A DNA stretch of 64,000 bases, from NCBI GenBank assembly GCA_963791225.1, contig CAWBRV010000003.1:1612001-1676000 (forward strand), written 5' to 3'. Each line of letters starts with the position of its first letter. Positions within the stretch are counted from its first letter, which is position 1. Made by a program: the position numbers and the translations under genes. The stretch is from PALSA-612 sp963791225. Its GTDB lineage: Bacteria; Actinomycetota; Thermoleophilia; Gaiellales; Gaiellaceae. Of the stretch, positions 7,669 to 15,293 are shown one piece after another. Below the pieces are notes generated by a model. It had not been told where the DNA came from. It was given only the letters and a program-made list of their open reading frames with translations, and made no database searches.

Positions 7669-8226
7669 TCAGCGGGAGCGAGCGCCGAAGTCGGCGGTGA
7701 CGACGGTGACCTCGTCGCCGTTGAAGGCGCCCGCGGCGGCCGTCGCGTGCACGGCGGAGACGCCGATCTCCCGGAACGCGGGATCGAGCAGGATCGCCCG
7801 GTGCTCGGGACTCATCAGCCATTCGTGGACAGCGGTGGCGGCGTCCACGCCGGGTGAGTACCAGAGGAGCGCCTCTCCGACCTCCCAGCGCCGGTAGCCC
7901 GCCGACCTGTAGTAGCGGATGAGCCGCTTTCCCGCATTCGTGCCGTCGGCCGAGTCGTGCGAGAAATAGCCGTCACGGACCATCTCGAACGTATGGGTGT
8001 TCGCGGCTGTTCTGAGCGCCGGGGAGACGCGGATGCGCGGGAGGCCGTACTGCACGCGGGAAACGTTGATGCGGGCGGCGATCTGGGAGTCGAGCGACGG
8101 CAGCGCCGACAGCGCATTCACTCGTTCTGCGCGGTGCGAGGTGCCGGCCGAAACGGCGGAGACGATCGAGCCGGAGACGAAGATCACCACAGCCGTCGCC
8201 ACGGCGGCGCGTGTGCGGGAGAGCAC
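7669..8226 (-). CDS. Secreted CAP (SCP-like) domain protein
   Basis: 185 residues. The N-terminal 28 residues form a signal peptide (basic start, VATAVVIFVSGSIVSAVSA). The rest is a CAP domain: INVSRVQYGLPRIRVSPALRTAAN, HTFEMVRDGYFSHDSADG and WLMSPEHRAILLDPAFREIGV, carrying the conserved His and Glu positions of the family. Bacterial CAP proteins are exported and of uncertain, sometimes lipid-binding or protease-like function. No Cys residues. It stands alone between the MshEN set and an unrelated secreted protein on the same strand. Confidence 0.82.
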   Translation of the reverse strand: MLSRTRAAVATAVVIFVSGSIVSAVSAGTSHRAERVNALSALPSLDSQIAARINVSRVQYGLPRIRVSPALRTAANTHTFEMVRDGYFSHDSADGTNAGKRLIRYYRSAGYRRWEVGEALLWYSPGVDAATAVHEWLMSPEHRAILLDPAFREIGVSAVHATAAAGAFNGDEVTVVTADFGARSR

Positions 8227-8260
8227 GGGCGGACCTTAGCGGGCGGGGAAGCTGGACATG

Positions 8261-9238
8261 TCAGTGTCCGTCATCGGCCGGCCAGCTGCGGAACTGAAGC
8301 ATCGGATCTCGCCAAACCGCATGGAATGCGGGCCCGGAGGGTGAATCGCCGATCCTCAAATGGGTGACCAACCCCCTGAAGCTTCCTGCGAGGATGTAGC
8401 TGCCGTCTCCCCACGCGCCGCCGAATCCGAGCCAGGGGACACTCCCGCTCGACACGTCGACGACGCGGAGCCCGATCCTCGCCGCGCCGGCCGGCCCGAC
8501 GGACGTCTGGGCGCTCGTGTAGTCGGGTTCGGGGAACGGGAGGCCGGAGAAGCGCGGCGGAATGACGTGCGGGACGGCCGACGCGCCCTGGAGCCCGGGC
8601 GAAAGGTAGTTGGCGTGGGATCCGAGGGCCACGTAGACGGCCGGATGCAGACCGACGCGGCGCGCGCGCGCCCAGGTGCGTGTCACGCCGAGGTCGTGCT
8701 GGCTGGCCGCGACCGAGACGGGCTGCCCGGCGGCGTCGAGTGCGACCGACACCTCCTCCCAATCGCCCTCGTGCATGTGCCAGAGTGACGGCTTCGCGGG
8801 CGAGTTGCGCCAGTCGTCGAGCGAGTAGAACAGCCAGTACTGGAGCACCGTGCGGATGCCGGCCGACGCGGTCGGATTGACCCAGACACGGCCGTAGACG
8901 GTCGGCTGCGTCGGTCGGCGCGGATAGCAGCCGTCGACGTCGTAGGCGGGCGTGCAGCCGCGCGTATCGAGCCTGAGCTGCGAGGAGCCGTTCGCGAGCG
9001 CCGAGGGCGTCGGGCTGTGCTGGACGAGCCGCCAGCTGCCTGCGGTCAGCTTCTCGAGATCGGCGGCGGCCAGGAACGGCTCGACCGCGCTCGGCTTCCA
9101 GTCGTTGGCATAGAGACGAAGGACGGGCTCGTAGCGCGTGAGCAACGTTGCCGTGTCGGGAGTCGCCGACCGGCCGGTGCCCGCTCCCGCGAGCACGGCG
9201 GCCGCGAGGAGCGCGAGGCCGATCGCCCTCCTGAGCAT
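8261..9238 (-). CDS. Secreted Vps62-like protein
   Basis: 325 residues with a signal peptide (LALLAAAVLAGAGTGRSA). Recognisable elements are LLTRYEPVLRLYAND, VLQYWLFYSLDDW, MHEGDWEEVSVALDAAG, and VALGSHANY followed by a Pro/Phe-rich strand region. These match the Vps62/DUF946-like family found in plants, fungi and actinobacteria, whose biochemical role is unknown. Two Cys pairs in the middle could form disulfides outside the cell. It lies just downstream of the methyltransferase at 9255-10040 on the same strand. Confidence 0.65.
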   Translation of the reverse strand: MLRRAIGLALLAAAVLAGAGTGRSATPDTATLLTRYEPVLRLYANDWKPSAVEPFLAAADLEKLTAGSWRLVQHSPTPSALANGSSQLRLDTRGCTPAYDVDGCYPRRPTQPTVYGRVWVNPTASAGIRTVLQYWLFYSLDDWRNSPAKPSLWHMHEGDWEEVSVALDAAGQPVSVAASQHDLGVTRTWARARRVGLHPAVYVALGSHANYLSPGLQGASAVPHVIPPRFSGLPFPEPDYTSAQTSVGPAGAARIGLRVVDVSSGSVPWLGFGGAWGDGSYILAGSFRGLVTHLRIGDSPSGPAFHAVWRDPMLQFRSWPADDGH

Positions 9239-9254
9239 CGGTCCACGGTAGCGG

Positions 9255-10040
9255 TCAGCGCCGGGTGCCTGCGACGATCACGTATGGCGCGGGAAGGCTG
9301 ATTCCACCGTCTACGCGGTGCGCCTCGAGGAGATCGACGAACTCGCGGTGGAACTGGGCGAGCACCTCCGGCTCGAGGCTCGCCACGCGGGCCTTGAACG
9401 GCCCCGACGAGGAGGCCATCAGCTCCCACACCGCCTCGCCCGACTCGGCGCGCACGGGCGAGTCTCCCTCCTCGAACGCGAGCTCGAAGTCGGCCCCGAG
9501 CATCTGCTCGGCGTAGTCCTCGGAGGCCCAGGCCGTCGCCTCGCCCTGGCCCGGAGCGAGCGGCGGGGAATAGCGCGCACAGACGGAGAAGAAGCACGCG
9601 CCCTCGCGCCACGCCGAGAAAGCGATCCGGCCGCCCGGCTCGCACACCCTGGCGAGCTCGCGCGCGACGGCCGCGTGGTCGGGAGCGAAGATCAGTCCCA
9701 TCGACGACGAGACGGCGGCGAAGCTCGCGTCCTCGACCGGCAGCGCCTCGGCGTCGCCCACCTCGAATCGGACGTCGAGCCCCTCCTCGGCCGCGAGTCG
9801 GCGCGCGGTCTCGATCAGCTTGGGCGCCAGGTCGACACCGGTGACGTCGGCACCCCCGCGCGCCGCGACGAGCGCGAGCGCGCCCGTCCCGGTGGCGACG
9901 TCCAGCCAGCGCAGGCCGGGCCGGGGTCCGAGGACGCGCGCGAGGTGCTCGCGAAGCGGTGCCATCTGCGGCGCGACGCGCTCCCACGGCGCCGAGCCCC
10001 AGACCTCGCTCAGCCTCGCCTTCAGCTCCTCGAACGGCAT
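9255..10040 (-). CDS. Class I SAM-dependent methyltransferase
   Basis: 261 residues, UbiE/MenG-like Rossmann fold: motif I LDVATGTGALALVAA (near residue 48), acidic loop VTGVDLAPKLIETA, EVGDAEALPVEDASFAAV (motif II/III) and ARVCEPGGRIAFSAW. The substrate is unknown; such stand-alone enzymes methylate small molecules. Start ATG 10040 was chosen because motif spacing before LDVATGTG is then normal. Upstream sequence in frame overlaps the divergent acyl-CoA dehydrogenase promoter region. Confidence 0.8.
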   Translation of the reverse strand: MPFEELKARLSEVWGSAPWERVAPQMAPLREHLARVLGPRPGLRWLDVATGTGALALVAARGGADVTGVDLAPKLIETARRLAAEEGLDVRFEVGDAEALPVEDASFAAVSSSMGLIFAPDHAAVARELARVCEPGGRIAFSAWREGACFFSVCARYSPPLAPGQGEATAWASEDYAEQMLGADFELAFEEGDSPVRAESGEAVWELMASSSGPFKARVASLEPEVLAQFHREFVDLLEAHRVDGGISLPAPYVIVAGTRR

Positions 10041-10119
10041 GTCTCCGTCAGCGGGCGATCGTATGAGCGTGGTGGACGATCGTCCTCGCGTGCGCAGAAC
10101 TCTGCGCGACGGCGACGCT

Positions 10120-10173
10120 TCAACCGGCGACGAGTGCCACGAAGACGAGCAGGAAGGGCAGGAGTCGACGCAT
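10120..10173 (-). CDS. Possible 17-residue hydrophobic peptide
   Basis: A short frame with a good ribosome binding site (CGGAGG, 3 bases before ATG) encodes MRRLLPFLLVFVALVAG. This is a basic start followed by one hydrophobic segment, like a tiny membrane peptide or a truncated signal peptide. It occupies the 208-bp gap between the divergent methyltransferase and acyl-CoA dehydrogenase genes. Chance occurrence cannot be excluded. Confidence 0.3.
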   Translation of the reverse strand: MRRLLPFLLVFVALVAG

Positions 10174-10248
10174 TTCGCCTCCGATCGGGTCGGTGAGCGG
10201 ATCGTATCGGGTGCCGGACCGGGTCGGGACCCGGCGTACACTGAGGTG

Positions 10249-11430
10249 GTGGCGTACGACGTCCTGAGCGACGACCAGCGCGAGATCCGCGACCTCGTCC
10301 GGACGCTGGCGCGCGACCGGATCGCCCCGCGGGCGGCCGAGATCGACGAGTCGCACGAGTTCCCGTGGGACGTCGTCGAGCTGTTCCGCGAGCACGAGCT
10401 TTTCGGCCTCTTCTTCGACGAGCGCTACGGCGGCACCGGGACGGGCACGCTGCTCTCGCTGGTAGCGATCGAAGAGGTGTCGAAGGTCTGCGCGACGAGC
10501 GGGCTGATCCTCGCCGTGCAGTCGCTCGGCTCGCTCGGGCTCGACCTCGGTGGCTCCGACGAGCAGAAGGAGCGCTACCTCCCGCGGCTCGCGTCGGGCG
10601 AATGGCTGGCCGCGTACGCGCTGACGGAGGCCGGGTCGGGCTCCGACTCGGCGGCGATGCGGACCGAGGCACGGCGCGACAACGGCGAGTACGCCCTCGA
10701 CGGATCGAAGCGGTTCATCACCAACGCGGCCGTCGCGACGCTCTACACGGTGTTCGCGAAGACGGACCCGACGAAGGGCCACGACGGGATCTCGGCCTTC
10801 CTCGTCGAGTCGGACACACCGGGGTTCGAGGTCGCCCGCCTGGAACCGAAGATGGGCATCGCAGGATCGACCACGGGCGAGCTCGTCTTCACGGACTGCC
10901 GCGTCCCCGAGGCGAACCGGCTCGGCCCAGAGGGCGACGGCTTCCGGCTCGCGATGCGCATCCTCGACCGCTCCCGGCCGGGTGTCGCGGCGCAGGCGCT
11001 GGGGATCGCGCAGGGCGCGACCGACTACGCGCTCGAGTACGCGAAGACGCGCGAGACGATGGGGAAGCCGATCGTCCAGCACGAGCTGATCGCGGCCAAG
11101 CTCGCCGACATGGAGACGGCGTGCGAGGCGGCGCGCGGCCTCCTGTACCGCTTCGGGCAGATGACCGACGCGGGCGTGGCCGACGCGGAGCTGACGAAGG
11201 CGGGCGCGATGGCCAAGCTCCACTGCTCCGACACGGCGATGTGGGTCACGACCGAGGCGGTGCAGATCCTCGGCGGCTACGGCTACATCCGCGAGTACCC
11301 GCTCGAGCGGATGATGCGCGACGCCAAGATCACACAGATCTACGAAGGCTCGAACGAGATCCAGCGGCTCGTGATCGCCCGCGAGATGGTCAAGGAGCAG
11401 CGTGCCTTCCTCCTGGCCGGCGTGGGCTAG
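10249..11430 (+). CDS. Acyl-CoA dehydrogenase
   Basis: 393-residue FAD enzyme of the short/medium-chain type. Seen: N-terminal helical domain (LSDDQREIRDLVRTLARD), YALTEAGSGSDSAAM with FAD contacts, KRFITNAAVATLYTVFAKT, and C-terminal QILGGYGYIREYPLERMMRDAK and IYEGSNEIQR. The Glu of YEGSNE is at the catalytic base position of medium- and short-chain enzymes. Two adjacent GTG codons (10246, 10249) are the only plausible starts. A CCGGGTC-type stem (about 10219-10235) lies just upstream. The 3' end overlaps the next gene by 29 bases. Confidence 0.88.
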   Translation: MAYDVLSDDQREIRDLVRTLARDRIAPRAAEIDESHEFPWDVVELFREHELFGLFFDERYGGTGTGTLLSLVAIEEVSKVCATSGLILAVQSLGSLGLDLGGSDEQKERYLPRLASGEWLAAYALTEAGSGSDSAAMRTEARRDNGEYALDGSKRFITNAAVATLYTVFAKTDPTKGHDGISAFLVESDTPGFEVARLEPKMGIAGSTTGELVFTDCRVPEANRLGPEGDGFRLAMRILDRSRPGVAAQALGIAQGATDYALEYAKTRETMGKPIVQHELIAAKLADMETACEAARGLLYRFGQMTDAGVADAELTKAGAMAKLHCSDTAMWVTTEAVQILGGYGYIREYPLERMMRDAKITQIYEGSNEIQRLVIAREMVKEQRAFLLAGVG

Positions 11431-12433
11431 CGTCGCCGCGGGCGCGCTCGTGCTCGCGGTCGGAGCTCACGCGAGCCCGACGGCTTCGCTGACGCTGCCG
11501 GCGGCGCCGCCGATCGTGCGCGCGGACGGCGACGTCGTCGCGGCCGTCGTCCCCGGGAATCGCAAGGGCCGCTGCGCGCAGATTGTCCTCTGGCGGCTCG
11601 GGCACGCGCCGGTGACGATCAAGACGATCGTCCAATGCGACTCGGACAGCATCGGACTCGACTCGGTGGCCGAGCTGGCCCTCGCGACGCAGACGGTGGC
11701 CTGGCAGGAGACGAACGGCGGCAACAACCTCGAGCTGTCGATCTCGACGGCGACGCTCACGCACCCGAAGGAGAGGGTCGTGTCGTACGTCGAGAACGGC
11801 GGCGGCGCTGCCGGCGACCCGGCAGGCGATCACACCGGTGACCTGGTCGGGCACGGCAGGCTGCTCGCGTACGCGTCGTGGACGCAGTGCGACCAGGCCG
11901 GCGGCGACTACGCGCGGGCGTGCGGAAGCGGCCTGCCCGACGTCTACGACCAGGCGCTACGCGCCACCCGTGGCCGCGTCCTTCGCGCCGGCCCGAGCGT
12001 TCTCGACCCGGTCTGGACGGATGGTCACGCCATCCTGATCCAGCATGCCGATCGCACGCTCCTTCTCGTAGGCCCGCGGGGAGGGGGGATCCGGGCCTTT
12101 CCCGCGATGCCCGGACTCGCCGACGCGGTCTTCCAGGGCTCGCAGCTCGTGACGCTGGCGGGCACTTCGCTCACGGTCTGGAATGCCCGCACAGGCGCAA
12201 AGATGCGCTCGTTCGCGCTCCCGCCCGGCAAACGCGTGCTCCAGGACCTCGACCGGGGAATCGCCGTGCTCGGCTCGAACGGGACGACACTCCTGGTTCG
12301 CCTCTCGGACGGGCGCCGTGCGACGTTCGCGCATGCTGCGCGCGCCCAGCTCGAGGACGCCGGTCTCTTCTTCGCCTCCGGGCGCACGCTCCGCTTCGTG
12401 CCCATGTCCGCCGTCGTGCACGCGTTTGGCTAG
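11402..12433 (+). CDS. Secreted protein of unknown function, probable beta-propeller
   Basis: 343 residues. The GTG start overlaps the end of the acyl-CoA dehydrogenase gene and is preceded by AAGGAG at 4 bases. Residues 1-25 look like a signal peptide (WASVAAGALVLAVGAHA). The rest shows repeated short strands ending in turns such as GHGRLLAYASW, DGHAILIQHADRTLLLVG, GSQLVTLAGTSLTVWNARTG and DRGIAVLGSNGTTLLVRL, consistent with propeller blades. No catalytic motif recognised. It may be translationally coupled to the dehydrogenase, though a functional link is not evident. Confidence 0.6.
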   Translation: MPSSWPAWASVAAGALVLAVGAHASPTASLTLPAAPPIVRADGDVVAAVVPGNRKGRCAQIVLWRLGHAPVTIKTIVQCDSDSIGLDSVAELALATQTVAWQETNGGNNLELSISTATLTHPKERVVSYVENGGGAAGDPAGDHTGDLVGHGRLLAYASWTQCDQAGGDYARACGSGLPDVYDQALRATRGRVLRAGPSVLDPVWTDGHAILIQHADRTLLLVGPRGGGIRAFPAMPGLADAVFQGSQLVTLAGTSLTVWNARTGAKMRSFALPPGKRVLQDLDRGIAVLGSNGTTLLVRLSDGRRATFAHAARAQLEDAGLFFASGRTLRFVPMSAVVHAFG

Positions 12434-13169
12434 CGAGCTCCGCCTCGCCTTCGGCAACGCCGCCGCCGAATACGAGCGCGGCCGCCCGGGGTGGCCGGAC
12501 GAGGTCGCCGCCGTCGCCGACGTCCCGCTCGAATCGGCGGTGCTCGACCTGGCAGCGGGGACAGGCAAGCTCACCCGCGCCCTCGTGCGGCGGTTCGCGC
12601 GAGTGATCGCCGTCGAGCCGGACGCGTCGATGCGAGCTGTGTGCTCCCAAGTGACAGATTGCTACCTGGTACTCGAGGGGTCGGCAGAGGCGATTCCGCT
12701 CGCTGACGCGTCGGTGGACGCCGTGTTCTGCGGGAACGCGTTTCATTGGTTCGACTGGCCGGTCGCGATCGCCGAGATCGAGCGCGTCCTGGGGCCGCGC
12801 GGCGCGCTCGTCCTCTGTTTCCATGGCGGGGCCGGCGACACGGAGCCGCCGTACCCGCACGAAGCGCGCGAAGCTGTGGAGCGTCATCGTCGCCCCGGCG
12901 TCGAGCCCGGCGGGGAGATCTACGCCTCCGGCGCCTGGCGGGAACCGTTCGAGGGCTCGGCGTTCGAGCCGCTGCGCGAGGAGCTGTTCGAGCACGACGA
13001 GCACATCGACCGGGACGGCATGGTCTCGCTCTCCCTCTCGCAGAGCATCTGCGCGGTGCTTCCCGAGGATGAGCGTGTGGCACTTGCCGACGAGTTGCGG
13101 GCGCTCCTCCCTGACAACACGTACCGGGTCCCCGTTCGAGACGAGATCTACTGGACGCGCCTGCGGTGA
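12426..13169 (+). CDS. SAM-dependent methyltransferase, first of a tandem pair
   Basis: About 247 residues, class I fold: AFGNAAAEYERGRPGWP, motif I LDLAAGTGKLTRAL, VIAVEPDASMRAV, then AEAIPLADASVDAVFCGNAFHWFDW. The likely start is TTG 12426, overlapping the previous stop, because homology to the next gene begins there. It is a clear paralogue of the adjacent gene. Residues QVTDCYLV are encoded by a 23-bp palindromic repeat (12647-12669) and align, without a gap, to RATDAYRV in the paralogue. Substrate unknown. Confidence 0.75.
   Translation: MASELRLAFGNAAAEYERGRPGWPDEVAAVADVPLESAVLDLAAGTGKLTRALVRRFARVIAVEPDASMRAVCSQVTDCYLVLEGSAEAIPLADASVDAVFCGNAFHWFDWPVAIAEIERVLGPRGALVLCFHGGAGDTEPPYPHEAREAVERHRRPGVEPGGEIYASGAWREPFEGSAFEPLREELFEHDEHIDRDGMVSLSLSQSICAVLPEDERVALADELRALLPDNTYRVPVRDEIYWTRLR
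12647..12669. repeat. 23-bp palindromic repeat, copy A (intragenic)
   Basis: CCAAGTGAC-AGATT-GCTACCTGG: 9-base arms pairing with a G-C/A-T interruption and a 5-base centre. The same 9-5-9 architecture recurs at 13908-13930 and 48459-48481. It lies inside the methyltransferase coding region and is read as QVTDCYLV. Confidence 0.6.
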
Positions 13170-13915
13170 CGGCGCGCGCGACCAGCTTCGGGCAGCGGGC
13201 CGAGGACTACGACCGCGTCCGGCCCGAGTATCCGCCGGAGGCGATCGACCTCCTCGTGTCGAGGCTCGGGCTCGGGCCCGGCTCCGATGTGGTCGACCTC
13301 GGCGCGGGAACGGGCAAGCTGACGCGCCCGCTCGTCGAGCGGGTCGGTCGCGTGATCGCCGTCGAGCCCGATCGGGGAATGCGCGCCGTGCTCACGCGGG
13401 CAACCGATGCGTATCGCGTCCTCGACGGCCGGGCGGAGTCGATTCCGCTCGACGACGCGTCGGTCGACGCCGTCCTCGTCGGCCAGGCATTCCACTGGTT
13501 CGCCACGAAGGCGGCGCTGGCCGAGATCGAGCGCATCCTCCGCACAGGCGGGGGACTGGCGCTGATCTGGAACGAGTGGTGGGAGACGGTGCCGCCCGTC
13601 CCGCCCGCGGCCGCCGAGCTTATGGAGCGGATCTACGAGCGGCCCGAGCTCGAGCCTCACTCGATGGAGAGCGATGACTGGCGAACCTGCTTCGCCGCTT
13701 CGCCGTTCGAGGAGCTGCGCGAGGACAGCACCGAGTCCGACGGCGTGATGCTCGACGCCGAGCGGCTCGTCACGCTGATCCTGTCGACGAGCGTGTTCGG
13801 ATCGCTACCGGCGGACGAGTTCGACGCCGTGGAGGCCGAGCTCCGCAGGCTGGTCGTCGGCGAGTACCGGCTGCCCGTCGCGACGCAACTCCACACCACC
13901 CGGCTCACCAAGTAA
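13166..13915 (+). CDS. SAM-dependent methyltransferase, second of a tandem pair
   Basis: 249 residues. The GTG start overlaps the stop of the preceding paralogue (GTGA). Motifs: SFGQRAEDYDRVRPEYP, VDLGAGTGKLTRPL, VIAVEPDRGMRAV, AESIPLDDASVDAVLVGQAFHWF. The order matches family methyltransferases acting on small molecules. The TAA stop at 13913-13915 lies within a perfect 23-bp palindrome that also provides the TAA stop of the convergent gene. No substrate evidence. Confidence 0.8.
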   Translation: MTARATSFGQRAEDYDRVRPEYPPEAIDLLVSRLGLGPGSDVVDLGAGTGKLTRPLVERVGRVIAVEPDRGMRAVLTRATDAYRVLDGRAESIPLDDASVDAVLVGQAFHWFATKAALAEIERILRTGGGLALIWNEWWETVPPVPPAAAELMERIYERPELEPHSMESDDWRTCFAASPFEELREDSTESDGVMLDAERLVTLILSTSVFGSLPADEFDAVEAELRRLVVGEYRLPVATQLHTTRLTK

Positions 13916-13930
13916 CACCCTGTTACTTGG
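13908..13930. repeat. 23-bp palindromic repeat, copy B (shared stop codons)
   Basis: CCAAGTAAC-ACCCT-GTTACTTGG with perfect 9-bp arms. Each arm supplies the TAA stop of one of the two convergent genes, so the two reading frames end inside the same palindrome. It would form a stable hairpin in either transcript and may act as a bidirectional terminator, but it lacks a U-tract. Confidence 0.75.
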
Positions 13931-14834
13931 TCTTCGGGCGGAGCGAGCTCGTGTCCACGACCTCGAAGGCGGAGCCGGGGACGCGGCCGATCGTATGCAG
14001 GTCGTCGTTCGACCAGCGCGGGCTCGGTTCGCCCGTGATGTACCACGACGTGCCGTTGTCGGCCACGATCATCCCGTACGTCTTCAGCGCCTGGAGCAGC
14101 ACCCGGGCCTGTGGCGGGAAGCCGGCGATCGGGTAGTCGGCGCGGAGCCGGACGCGCAGGCCCATCGGCGGCAGGCTCGGGTCGGTGAGGTCGCTCGCGG
14201 AGTGCCGCGCCGGGTAGACGTAGGCCCGGCGGGTGCGCTCGACCGTGAAGCGGAGCGCGTGGTCGATGTGTCCCCGCGCGACCTCGCTCCAGCGGACGAG
14301 CCCGGGCATGATCGGCAGCCCGGCCGCGTCGGCGGACGTCCAGCCGGCCGGGCGCACCTTGTTCGAGCGCAGGCTCCAGATCGCGCCCGAGCCCGCGTGC
14401 CAGGCCGATCCCGAGCGCTGCAGCGCGTACAGCTCGTAGAGCTTGCACGTGGAGGAGTCGACGATGAGCGCGTGGCGGTCGCCGCCGCCCTCGATCTTGA
14501 CCCCGGCCGGGATCGGGTACGGCCCGCGGTCGGACTCGTCGGCGTAGTCGAAGGCGACTCGCGACTTGGCGACGCGGGTCTTGACGACCGTGATCGGGAT
14601 GCCGATCGGCGCGCCGTCCCAGAGACCGGAGCCGAAGTCCGGGTGCAGGCCGGTGTCGGCGCCGATCGAGTCGACGATCGCGCGCGAGTTCGCCGCCACC
14701 GGCAGCCTGTCGACCCGCTGGTTCCAGGGGTTGTCGGCGGGGAAGACCGGGCAGCCCGCGAACTTGGGCGGCTGAGCGGCGGAGCCGGCGAGCGCCAGCG
14801 TCCCGACCGCAGCGGCGAGGGCGACGAGCTTCAT
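13923..14834 (-). CDS. Secreted protein of unknown function
   Basis: 303 residues with a signal peptide (LVALAAAVGTLALAGSAA). The mature part has distinctive stretches: GCPVFPADNPWNQRVD, GLHPDFGSGLWDG, DESDRGPYPIPAGVKIEGGGDRH, CKLYELYAL, WTSADAAGLPIMPGLV, HALRFTVERTRRAYVYPARH and MIVADNGTSWYI. It resembles conserved hypothetical secreted proteins of soil actinobacteria; no enzymatic motif is known to me. It overlaps the upstream NUDIX gene by 4 bp (ATGA), so the two are probably co-transcribed. Confidence 0.7.
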   Translation of the reverse strand: MKLVALAAAVGTLALAGSAAQPPKFAGCPVFPADNPWNQRVDRLPVAANSRAIVDSIGADTGLHPDFGSGLWDGAPIGIPITVVKTRVAKSRVAFDYADESDRGPYPIPAGVKIEGGGDRHALIVDSSTCKLYELYALQRSGSAWHAGSGAIWSLRSNKVRPAGWTSADAAGLPIMPGLVRWSEVARGHIDHALRFTVERTRRAYVYPARHSASDLTDPSLPPMGLRVRLRADYPIAGFPPQARVLLQALKTYGMIVADNGTSWYITGEPSPRWSNDDLHTIGRVPGSAFEVVDTSSLRPKTK

Positions 14835-15256
14835 GCGAGCTGCTCGTAGGTGGGATCGAGGCCGCCCCAGAGGTCGAGCCCGGGCTCGACCGCGACCCAG
14901 CGGTAGAGGAACACGAGCCCTGCGTCATCTCCGTCGCCGTGCACCACGTGCTCCCAGGTATCGGCTGCATCGTCCCCGTCGACGCGTACCTCGAACGCGT
15001 GGTTCTCGTATTCCGATCGAGCGACCCAGTCGCCGAGGACCGACAGCTCCCGGACGATCCGGACGTCGGCGAGCCCGGCCTCCTCGTGCAGTTCGCGGCG
15101 GAGCCCCTCCTCGAGGCCCTCGCCGGCCTCCAGACGGCCGGCGGGGACCTGCGTCCCGGCCTCGGGATGGTCGCGATGGTCGAAGACCAGCAGCTGGGTT
15201 CGGCCTTCGCGCTCACGGGTGACGTAGGCGAGGACGCGCGCACGACGTCCGGACAT
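14831..15256 (-). CDS. NUDIX hydrolase
   Basis: 141 residues. The NUDIX box is seen as GRLEAGEGLEEGLRRELHEEAGL (G-x5-E-x7-REUxEExGU pattern), with PAGR just before it as in many nucleotide-sugar or ADP-ribose type members. Residues 6-30 form the first strands (RVLAYVTREREGRTQLLVFDH). The substrate is a nucleoside diphosphate linked to X, not further resolvable. Start ATG 15256 gives normal spacing to the NUDIX box. Its 3' end overlaps the secreted-protein gene. Confidence 0.85.
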   Translation of the reverse strand: MSGRRARVLAYVTREREGRTQLLVFDHRDHPEAGTQVPAGRLEAGEGLEEGLRRELHEEAGLADVRIVRELSVLGDWVARSEYENHAFEVRVDGDDAADTWEHVVHGDGDDAGLVFLYRWVAVEPGLDLWGGLDPTYEQLA

Positions 15257-15293
15257 GGCGGGAAGTCTGCCGAAACCGCCGTAGACTCCGCCC

